Made by a program: the position numbers and the translations under genes. From NCBI RefSeq assembly GCF_000397205.1, contig NC_021237.1:5253501-5317500 (forward strand): 64,000 nucleotides of DNA, written 5' to 3'. This document shows positions 58,264-64,000 of the stretch, piece by piece (the first letter of the stretch is position 1; every line of letters begins with the position of its first letter). The notes under the pieces are model-generated. The model was not told where the DNA came from. It did no database searches and saw only the letters and a program-made list of their open reading frames with translations. Origin of the DNA: Pseudomonas protegens CHA0. GTDB taxonomy: Bacteria; Pseudomonadota; Gammaproteobacteria; Pseudomonadales; Pseudomonadaceae.

Positions 58264-59388
58264 ATGTCCACCGAAACACTGTTGAAAACCCCGCTGCACA
58301 GCCTGCACCTGGAACTCGGCGCCCGCATGGTGCCGTTCGCCGGCTACGACATGCCGGTGCAGTACCCGCTGGGAGTGATGAAGGAGCACCAGCACACCCG
58401 TGAACAGGCCGGGCTGTTCGATGTGTCCCACATGGGGCAGATCCTGCTGCGCGGCGCCAATGCCGCCCAGGCCCTGGAGACCCTGGTGCCGGTGGATATC
58501 ATCGACTTGCCGGTGGGCATGCAGCGCTACGCCATGTTCACCAACGAACAGGGCGGCATCCTTGATGACCTGATGGTGGCCAACCTGGGGGACGAACAGC
58601 TGTTCCTGGTAGTCAACGCCGCCTGCAAGGACCAGGACCTGGCCCACCTGCGCCGCCACCTGGGCGAGCAATGCGACATTCAACCGCTGTTCGAGGAACG
58701 GGCCCTGCTGGCCCTGCAAGGCCCGGCTGCGGTCACGGTGCTGGCGCGCCTGGCGCCGGAGGTGGCGCAGATGACCTTCATGCAGTTCAAGCCGGTGACC
58801 CTGCTGGGCGTGGACTGCTTTGTCAGCCGTTCGGGCTACACCGGCGAAGACGGTTTCGAAATCTCGGTGCCGGCGGCCCAGGCGGAAAAACTCGCCCGTG
58901 CCCTGCTGGCCGAGCCGGAAGTAGCGGCCATCGGCCTCGGCGCCCGCGACTCCCTGCGCCTGGAAGCCGGCCTGTGCCTCTATGGCCATGACATGAACAG
59001 CGACACCACGCCGATCCAGGCCAGCCTGCTGTGGGCCATCTCCAAGGCACGTCGTGCCGATGGCGCCCGCGCCGGCAGCTTCCCCGGTGCCGAGGTGATC
59101 TTTGCCCAACAGCAAGGCGGTGTCAGCCGCAAACGCGTCGGCCTGCTGCCCCAGGAACGCACACCGGTACGTGAAGGTGCAGAGATCGTCGACGCCGAAG
59201 GCAAGGTTATCGGCAGCGTGTGCAGCGGCGGTTTTGGTCCGACCCTGGGCGGCCCCTTGGCCATGGGCTACCTCGACATAGAGCACTGCGCACTCGATAC
59301 GCCAGTTGCAGCAATAGTTCGTGGGAAAAAGGTGCCAATGCTTGTAAGCAAAATGCCATTCGTGCCACAACGCTACTACCGCGGCTGA
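58264..59388 (+). CDS. gcvT: Aminomethyltransferase, glycine cleavage T protein
   Basis: This 374-residue folate-dependent enzyme releases ammonia and forms methylene-THF. Family signs: [14 protein letters not shown] near 22-35, VSHMGQI near 56, [13 protein letters not shown] near 188-200, and the C-terminal GGPLAMGYL. The start at 58264 has CAGGAG upstream; a TTG two codons earlier is less likely. Last gene of the gcv operon. Confidence 0.95.
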   Translation: MSTETLLKTPLHSLHLELGARMVPFAGYDMPVQYPLGVMKEHQHTREQAGLFDVSHMGQILLRGANAAQALETLVPVDIIDLPVGMQRYAMFTNEQGGILDDLMVANLGDEQLFLVVNAACKDQDLAHLRRHLGEQCDIQPLFEERALLALQGPAAVTVLARLAPEVAQMTFMQFKPVTLLGVDCFVSRSGYTGEDGFEISVPAAQAEKLARALLAEPEVAAIGLGARDSLRLEAGLCLYGHDMNSDTTPIQASLLWAISKARRADGARAGSFPGAEVIFAQQQGGVSRKRVGLLPQERTPVREGAEIVDAEGKVIGSVCSGGFGPTLGGPLAMGYLDIEHCALDTPVAAIVRGKKVPMLVSKMPFVPQRYYRG

Positions 59389-59409
59389 GGGACTGTTTCT
59401 ATAAGTAAC

Positions 59410-59449
59410 GCGGTTGCGTTAAAAGTGCACTAATCTGTAACGCAACCGC
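59410..59449 (+). terminator. Stem-loop after gcvT
   Basis: GCGGTTGCGTTA pairs perfectly with TAACGCAACCGC (12 bp, 16-nt loop), 22 nt beyond the gcvT stop. No T-run follows; it may protect the gcv mRNA 3' end or terminate with help. Confidence 0.6.
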
Positions 59450-59523
59450 CATAAAACAGTGCATATTTTCGATACTGAACTTCACTTATAACGCCCGAAA
59501 ACAATTGAACAACTCTATCGAAT

Positions 59524-59595
59524 AAGCCCCGTACGCTAGTTCCGCCAAACCTCGGCAAGCTGAGTAAAACCGGGGCTTCGCGGGGCTTGTTTTTT
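59524..59595 (+). ncRNA. Structured element with T-tract: terminator or small RNA candidate
   Basis: AAGCCCCG (59524-59531) can pair with either of two tandem CGGGGCTT copies (59571-59578, 59581-59588), the second followed by GTTTTTTC. The about 50-nt interior contains CGGCAAGCTGAG. It could be a small RNA 3' end or a large-loop terminator for gcv. No promoter identified with confidence. Confidence 0.35.
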
Positions 59596-59780
59596 CTCCC
59601 ATAGTTGGCGTAGAGTTTCCCCACTGTGTTTGCATGGGTCGCTTGGAATCGTGACCTGGGCAGTAGCTAACAAGTTTGCTACAACCCGTTCGACGTCTCT
59701 TACTTTCCTGCAACCCAGCCCAGTACTCTTTCATGAGAAAGAGACTGTCATTAATTTTTTAGCGTCAAAGGAAATAAGAA

Positions 59781-59993
59781 ATGTCCCAACGTCAGAGCGG
59801 TACCGTCAAGTGGTTTAACGACGAGAAAGGTTTTGGTTTTATCACTCCAGAAAGCGGTCCGGATCTGTTCGTACACTTCCGCGCCATTCAGGGCAACGGC
59901 TTCAAGAGCCTGAAAGAAGGCCAAAAAGTGACCTTCATCGCTGTGCAAGGCCAGAAAGGCATGCAGGCTGACGAAGTACAAGCAGAAGCTTAA
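59781..59993 (+). CDS. Cold-shock domain protein (CspA family)
   Basis: This 70-residue single-stranded nucleic-acid-binding OB-fold protein has RNP1 KGFGFIT (16-22) and RNP2 LFVHF (29-33). It melts mRNA structures. The long leader (about 150 nt) is typical for cold-regulated csp genes, but this cannot be proven from sequence. A strong terminator follows. Confidence 0.94.
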
Positions 59994-60005
59994 TCGTCTG
60001 TAACG

Positions 60006-60040
60006 AAAAAGCCCCTGATGCTGACATCAGGGGCTTTTTT
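60006..60040 (+). terminator. Rho-independent terminator of the cold-shock gene
   Basis: AAGCCCCTGATG-CTGA-CATCAGGGGCTT with flanking A and T runs, 12 nt after the stop. Confidence 0.95.
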
Positions 60041-60089
60041 GTGCGCGCAATTCCGTAAAATGGCTTCTTTTTTCAGTCGAGAGCCTGTC

Positions 60090-60578
60090 ATGTCGAAACA
60101 TCTGCTAAGCCCCCAAGGCGAGTTCCCCGCCGCCGGCCTGGGTCGTCGCCTGGCAGCGATGTTCTATGATTTCCTGCTGTGCGTTGCCCTGCTGATTGTC
60201 ACGGGCGGCGTCTACAAGCTGATCCAGATGCAGATCATCGGCGAGGCGCGGATGCGTACCCTGACCGAATCCGGCGCCCTGGACGGTGACCCGTTGTATT
60301 CCACGGTGCTGCTGTTCGTACTGTTCGGTTTCTTCGCCAAGTTCTGGACCCACTCCGGCCAGACCCTGGGCATGCAGGTCTGGGGTATCCGGGTGCAGAA
60401 CGCCGACGGCAGCCGTATCAGCCTGTGGCAGGCGCTGTTGCGCTTCATGGTGTCGATCGCGTCCTGGCTGTGTGCCGGCCTGGGCTTCTTCTGGGTGCTA
60501 GTGGACAAGCAGAAACGCAGTTGGCACGACATCTACTCCAACAGCCAGCTGGTGCGCATTCCCAAGCAGAAGAAGTAA
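60090..60578 (+). CDS. RDD-family inner-membrane protein
   Basis: This 162-residue protein has the RDD fold: GLGRRLAAMFYDFLLC (about 16-31) carries the R and D signature, followed by helices at 25-50, 70-90 and 120-140, and the late WHDIYSNSQLV segment typical of the family. Function is unknown. The start at 60090 is the first family-consistent ATG; an upstream frame to 60018 overlaps the preceding terminator. Confidence 0.88.
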   Translation: MSKHLLSPQGEFPAAGLGRRLAAMFYDFLLCVALLIVTGGVYKLIQMQIIGEARMRTLTESGALDGDPLYSTVLLFVLFGFFAKFWTHSGQTLGMQVWGIRVQNADGSRISLWQALLRFMVSIASWLCAGLGFFWVLVDKQKRSWHDIYSNSQLVRIPKQKK

Positions 60579-60591
60579 GCCCGCCGCCTAC

Positions 60592-60623
60592 AAAAACGCC
60601 CCGACAGATCGGGGCGTTTTTTT
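60592..60623. terminator. Bidirectional terminator between RDD gene and nadA
   Basis: ACGCCCCGA-CAGA-TCGGGGCGT-type stem with A-run left and T-run right, between convergent stops. Confidence 0.93.
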
Positions 60624-60642
60624 AAGCGAGCAGAAGAACCGA

Positions 60643-61701
60643 TCAGGCGTTGCCCGCCAGTTTCATCCGCGCGGCCTGGGTGAAATCCAGCATGCGCTTC
60701 AGAGGGCGGAGCGCATTGGGGATCAGCGCCGGGTCGACGCTGATCTCGTTGCTGCCATCCTTCAGGCACTGCAGGGTACGCTCCAGGGTATTCATGGCCA
60801 TCCACGGGCAATGGGCACAACTGCGGCACGCCGCACCATTGCCGGCCGTCGGCGCCTCGATGAACACCTTGTCCGGGCACAGCTGCTGCATCTTGTAGAA
60901 GATGCCGCGGTCGGTGGCGACGATGAAGGTCTTGTTCGGCAGGCGCTGCGCGGCAGCAATCAGCTGACTGGTGGAGCCCACCGCATCGGCCAGTTCGATC
61001 ACCGAGCTGGGGGACTCCGGGTGCACCAGAATGGCCGCATCCGGATACAGCGCCTTCATGTCTTCCAGCTGCTTGGACTTGAACTCCTCGTGAACGATGC
61101 AGGCACCGTCCCAGAGCAGCATGTCGGCACCGGTCTGGCGCTGGATGTAGGTGCCCAGGTGCTTGTCGGGGCCCCAGATGATCTTCTCGCCGTTATCCAT
61201 CAGGCTTTCGACGATTTCCAGGGCGCAACTGGACGTCACCACCCAGTCGGCACGGGCTTTGACCGCCGCCGACGTGTTGGCATAGACCACCACGGTGCGC
61301 TCGGGATGCTGGTCGCAGAATGCCGAGAACTCTTCCACCGGGCAGCCAAGGTCAAGGGAGCAGGTGGCTTCCAGGGTCGGCATCAACACCCGTTTTTCAG
61401 GGTTGAGAATCTTCGCCGTCTCACCCATGAAGCGGACCCCGGCAACCAGCACGGTCTTGGCCGGATGGGCATTGCCGAAGCGGGCCATTTCCAGGGAGTC
61501 GGACACGCAGCCACCGGTTTCTTCGGCCAGGGCCTGAATCACCGGATCACAGTAGAAGTGTGCAACCAGCACCGCATCCTGAGCCTTGAGCTCGGCAGCG
61601 ATGGCGGCACGCAGATGGGCCTCTTGCGCAGCGCTCAAGGGTTTGGGCTGCTTGGCGTCGAGGTGGGCTTGAACCAGAAGGCGTTCAGAAATTTGCGTCA
61701 T
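60643..61701 (-). CDS. nadA: Quinolinate synthase A
   Basis: This 352-residue [4Fe-4S] enzyme condenses iminoaspartate with DHAP to quinolinate for NAD synthesis. Cluster cysteines match E. coli: Cys114 (EATCSL), Cys201 (DGACIVH) and Cys298 ([10 protein letters not shown]). The start [10 protein letters not shown] at 61701 is preferred over a frame to 61749. Convergent with the RDD gene. Confidence 0.95.
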   Translation of the reverse strand: MTQISERLLVQAHLDAKQPKPLSAAQEAHLRAAIAAELKAQDAVLVAHFYCDPVIQALAEETGGCVSDSLEMARFGNAHPAKTVLVAGVRFMGETAKILNPEKRVLMPTLEATCSLDLGCPVEEFSAFCDQHPERTVVVYANTSAAVKARADWVVTSSCALEIVESLMDNGEKIIWGPDKHLGTYIQRQTGADMLLWDGACIVHEEFKSKQLEDMKALYPDAAILVHPESPSSVIELADAVGSTSQLIAAAQRLPNKTFIVATDRGIFYKMQQLCPDKVFIEAPTAGNGAACRSCAHCPWMAMNTLERTLQCLKDGSNEISVDPALIPNALRPLKRMLDFTQAARMKLAGNA

Positions 61702-61874
61702 GTTCGCAAGACCTGCAGGCGCTTGAGGCGCGAAAGTCGAGTATACCACCGGCTCCGGACCGCTTAAGGCCCCGCCGGGAGAGTGAGTTCATCAGGTACG
61801 GACAACATTGGAGCCGCGCAAGGCTACAGAATATCCAGGGTATTCAAAAGCCTATTCTGCCCAACAGCCGCGCC

Positions 61875-62110
61875 CTACCCTGCCGGCGGCACCTGCACCC
61901 GGGCAAAAGCCACCGTCACACACAACCCGCGTTTGGCCCGTTGGTCGGAGTAATCCAGCCAGACCCGGCCGGCATGCCGATCGGCAATGGCCTTGACGAT
62001 GGCGAGCCCCAGCCCGGAGCCCACTTCATCGCTAGCCCGCGATGGAAAGGGTCGAACACGCGCTCGCGCTCAGCCACGGCAATACCCGGCCTCGAGTCGC
62101 TGACCTGCAG
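61875..62110 (-). pseudogene. Frameshifted C-terminal fragment of a sensor histidine kinase
   Basis: Only the end of the kinase ATPase domain remains: a G1-like DSRPGIA (Gly to Arg in the first box position), the F box ERERVFDPFH, then after a frameshift near 62036-62041 the G2 box GSGLGLAIVKAIADRHAG and the C-terminus, stop at 61875-61877. The dimerisation/His domain is missing. It is joined in frame to a lipoprotein N-terminus (next entry). Confidence 0.8.
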
Positions 62111-62329
62111 CAGGTCCTGCTTGTCCACCAAGCCGGCCACATCACGGGCAATGGCCTGGAACTCGGCCAGGTCGCCCAGCCTGGAGGCCGTGGCCCCGGT
62201 AGCCTGGGCTGAAGCGGCAGTGCCGGGCTTGGGCGCATCGGCAGGCTTGGAACACCCCGCGGCCAGCCCCAGTAGGGCAATCATGGAAAGAGTCGTGGTG
62301 TAGCGAATGGCAGAGCGGATAAAGGCCAT
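62111..62329 (-). pseudogene. Truncated lipoprotein N-terminus fused to the kinase remnant
   Basis: MAFIRSAIRYTTTLSMIALL begins a lipobox signal peptide (GLAAGC, Cys26), then a Pro/Ala linker and SLGDLAEF-type helix start (RLGDLAEFQAIARDVAGLVD) of a small periplasmic helical lipoprotein. The sequence then runs into kinase code at about 62105-62110. AAGGA precedes the ATG, so a chimeric product of up to 137 residues ending at 61916 could still be made. It lies 28 nt after the COG4705 gene. Confidence 0.65.
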
Positions 62330-62357
62330 GATGAGTCCTTGAGTGAGGGTCGGATAA

Positions 62358-63125
62358 TCAGTGGGAAAGGCGCTGACGGTTGTTGACGTTGAGCTGCGCG
62401 ACGGTCACCAGCAAAAGAATCACGCAGAGGAAGATTGCGCTGGTCCAGGTGGCGCCCAGGCCCAGGCCACCGTAGGTCTTGGCTTGTGTCAGCAGGTCGC
62501 CGAGGGCGGCGCCAAACGGTCGAGTAAGGATGTAGGCGATCCAGAAGGTCAGCACCGCATTGCCCCCCAGGCGCCAGGCCACCAGGGTCACGGCAATCAG
62601 TGCGGCAAAGATCAGCGCTCCCAGGGTAAAGCCGAGCCCCAGCGCCTCGGGGGCCAGGTCCCCGGCAGCGGTTCCCAGGGCAAAGGTGCAGAACACGGTG
62701 GCCCAGTAGAACAGCTCGCGTCGCGGGGTAACGATCTGGCGGATCGACAGATTGCGCTCAACGGCGTACCAGACAGCGAAATTGACCGCCAGCAAGCCTG
62801 CAAACACTGCGGTGCTGAGGTACAGGCTGATGCCCAGCTGATCGGTGAGCACATCGGTGATCTGGGTCCCGACGATGCTCACCAGGACCACGCTCAGCCA
62901 GTAGATCCATGGCGTGTAGGCCCGGCTGCGGAACTGCGCGAACAGCGCCAGCCCCAGCAACAGGGCCATGCCGATGCTGGTCACGCCCTGCCCCAGGCCG
63001 GCGTCGACGGCCAGGTAGTCGGCGCAGGTTTCGCCCACGGTGGTGGACATGATCTTGATGATCCAGAAGGACAGCGTCACCTCCGGAACCTTGTTCAGCC
63101 AATCGGTCTTGCTCAGCGGCTTCAT
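62358..63125 (-). CDS. COG4705-family multipass membrane protein
   Basis: This 255-residue protein has about seven hydrophobic helices and starts MKPLSKTDWLNKVPEVTLSF, then WIIKIMSTTVGETCADYL, the pattern of the uncharacterised COG4705 family. It also carries a second internal ILTRPFGAALGDLLTQ that echoes the first repeat, suggesting an internal duplication. GAGAGG precedes ATG 63125. In other pseudomonads such genes lie beside a two-component system; here only its remnant remains downstream. Confidence 0.85.
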   Translation of the reverse strand: MKPLSKTDWLNKVPEVTLSFWIIKIMSTTVGETCADYLAVDAGLGQGVTSIGMALLLGLALFAQFRSRAYTPWIYWLSVVLVSIVGTQITDVLTDQLGISLYLSTAVFAGLLAVNFAVWYAVERNLSIRQIVTPRRELFYWATVFCTFALGTAAGDLAPEALGLGFTLGALIFAALIAVTLVAWRLGGNAVLTFWIAYILTRPFGAALGDLLTQAKTYGGLGLGATWTSAIFLCVILLLVTVAQLNVNNRQRLSH

Positions 63126-63224
63126 CGGGTGCCTCTCCATAACGGCGCGTGTATTGGCGCGAGGCAGAGGCTACGAGGGAAAACTTAGCTGGAACTGAGG
63201 GCACCCCGAACGGGCCGGCTTCGA

Positions 63225-63860
63225 TCACCAAGCAATGCGCTGCAAGGCCCCAGGGTCCAGCAGCCAGGTGAGCACATCGGGGCTATTGATCACCGAGCCA
63301 TGGTGGCGCTGCTCGTCCCGCCAGTAGCGATTGTCCTGGGCCGGATCGAGCCCCAGGCCCGGGGCCAGCCCCTCGGCACTGCGCCCGGCGGACAACAGCA
63401 CATCCACCGCGCGCCCCTTCAGCGGTACCGCCTGCCATTGGGACAGCAGCAGGATATTGCCGTGCACGCACTCGCGATTGACCAACTGCGCGTCCACCAG
63501 GTCATCGACGTAGGCATACTGCGGATCGGCCGCCAAACGCCGGGCAATGGCGTCAGGGGCCAACCCTCGAAGCTCGGCCAGCAGCGGCGGGTCCACCAAC
63601 AGCAGCGGCCTGGCGGGTGCCGTGCTGCGGGCCACGCAACAGGCCGCCACATAAGCGCCGAAGGAGTAACCGAGCACCGCGTCCAGGGTCGTCAGCTCAT
63701 GCTCTTGGGCAATCTGCCGGGCCAGGTCTTCGACACTGGAATAGGGCCAGTAGTCGCTGTAGTTGACCTGCACCAGCGACACCCGCCCCTTGAGTGCCCG
63801 GCCCAGGGCGGAAAAACAGATCGGATGGCCGACGAAGTCGGGAAAGCAGATCAGTTTCAT
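63225..63860 (-). CDS. Type II thioesterase-like alpha/beta hydrolase
   Basis: This 211-residue hydrolase has the nucleophile elbow GYSFGAY (64-70, Ser66), an Asp candidate in the LLSAGRSAEG/DPAQDN region and His in HHGSVINSPDVL. The fold and C-terminus resemble thioesterase domains of non-ribosomal peptide and polyketide clusters (GrsT type), but with a variant elbow. It overlaps the upstream gene by 4 nt (ATGA), so the two act together. Substrate unknown. Confidence 0.7.
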   Translation of the reverse strand: MKLICFPDFVGHPICFSALGRALKGRVSLVQVNYSDYWPYSSVEDLARQIAQEHELTTLDAVLGYSFGAYVAACCVARSTAPARPLLLVDPPLLAELRGLAPDAIARRLAADPQYAYVDDLVDAQLVNRECVHGNILLLSQWQAVPLKGRAVDVLLSAGRSAEGLAPGLGLDPAQDNRYWRDEQRHHGSVINSPDVLTWLLDPGALQRIAW

Positions 63861-64000
63861 TGACGTTGCCCCGCCGCGACAAAGGATTCGAGAAATGCCC
63901 TGGCCTGCGGCTCGGGCAGATAGCTGTTGAGCAGCACTTCGCAGCCCAGCGCCGACTTGACCACCGTCAGGTCGAGCAGGGTCTTGGGCCACTCGCTAAC
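63857..64000 (-). CDS. Partial gene cut by the window end, coupled to the thioesterase
   Basis: The last 47 codons of a gene reading in from beyond 64000: EWPKTLLDLTVVKSALGCEV, then NSYLPEPQARAFLESFVAAG and stop. Its TGA overlaps the thioesterase ATG by 4 nt. The fragment is too short to assign a family; a biosynthetic partner is plausible given the thioesterase. Confidence 0.6.
   Translation of the reverse strand, partial: VSEWPKTLLDLTVVKSALGCEVLLNSYLPEPQARAFLESFVAAGQRQ

Larger units (their letters stand above)
59389..59780. other. 392-bp gene-free stretch between gcvT and the cold-shock gene
   Basis: It holds a 12-bp stem-loop (59410-59449), a second structured segment ending in a T-tract (59524-59595), and an about 150-nt leader of the cold-shock gene with AAAGGA before its ATG. 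Short reading frames exist on the minus strand (e.g. ending at 59430) but lack a ribosome site, so I do not call them genes. Confidence 0.6.

Noticed and set aside
59440..59640. tRNA or phage attachment site in the gene-free stretch
   Set aside because: No cloverleaf could be folded and there is no integrase or phage gene anywhere in the window.
59430..59734. Short minus-strand reading frames between gcvT and the cold-shock gene
   Set aside because: No ribosome site, overlapping structured DNA, and no recognisable protein family; the region is better explained as regulatory or structured RNA.
61916..62329. A genuine new 137-residue lipoprotein family
   Set aside because: The second half is recognisable out-of-context kinase code with a frameshift, so the frame is a deletion product rather than an evolved family.

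Overview
The window reads as chromosomal core DNA of a fluorescent-group Pseudomonas (P. protegens / P. chlororaphis / P. fluorescens / P. putida lineage). The evidence is high GC with strongly GC-ending codons, a complete Entner-Doudoroff block (zwf-pgl-eda / hexR / gts ABC transporter / oprB / gtrS-gltR / glk / edd / gap), a fadD1-fadD2 pair beside phaJ1, an arcDABC operon, a GcsR-gcv cluster, and many short GGAGCCGGCTTGCCGGC-type REP palindromes. I saw no tRNA, rRNA, phage, transposase or CRISPR array. I recall much of this gene order from P. putida KT2440, but no search was run, so the species is not fixed.

Layout. 0-3.9 kb: a beta-class GST, a Lys-rich microprotein, a GNAT protein, yihY-def, a CsbD-like stress protein and an unknown conserved gene. 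3.9-9.3 kb: fadD1 and fadD2 (acyl-CoA ligases), a monoglyceride-lipase-like hydrolase and a PhaJ1-type hydratase, forming a lipid-to-acyl-CoA/PHA module. 9.3-12.4 kb: an AaeAB-like efflux operon (FUSC protein, DUF1656, HlyD). 12.5-14.7 kb: a PA2169-type four-helix protein, a DUF3820 protein and a class V aminotransferase.

14.8-34 kb: glucose catabolism. zwf, pgl and eda form one overlapping operon divergent from hexR. Next come a hexose-phosphate mutarotase, oprB, the glucose ABC transporter gtsABCD and an AGE-family sugar isomerase. The sensor and regulator (gtrS/gltR) follow, with glk-edd, divergent from gap-mgsA. Two good HexR operators (TTGT-N7-ACAA) lie between edd and gap. An unassigned 18-bp palindrome recurs at matching positions in front of the isomerase and gtsA.

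34-39.6 kb: a Fur-controlled heme uptake system with cell-surface signalling (ECF sigma, FecR anti-sigma, STN-type TonB receptor), heme oxygenase and a YbaN-family protein. 39.7-44.3 kb: a chemoreceptor, a family III CoA-transferase whose parts look circularly permuted, and an AlkA glycosylase. 44.3-51.4 kb: two divergent ArcD antiporters, arcA, arcB, arcC and a DUF5064 gene (anaerobic arginine deiminase pathway), with an ANR-type promoter candidate.

51.6-59.4 kb: gcsR, a sigma-54 promoter with three GcsR-like sites, then gcvH-gcvP-sdaA-gcvT. The glyA that sits in this cluster in P. aeruginosa is absent, and a REP pair lies at that junction. 59.4-64 kb: a structured gene-free stretch, a cold-shock protein, an RDD membrane protein, nadA, a deletion scar fusing a truncated lipoprotein to a frameshifted histidine-kinase tail, a COG4705 membrane protein, and a type II thioesterase-like hydrolase translationally coupled to a gene cut by the window edge.

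No clearly new multi-gene system was found. The most novel observations are the shared palindrome of the sugar-uptake promoters, the rearranged CoA-transferase, the kinase/lipoprotein deletion scar, the ~1.4-kb inverted arcD pair, and the unexplained structured region upstream of the cold-shock gene.
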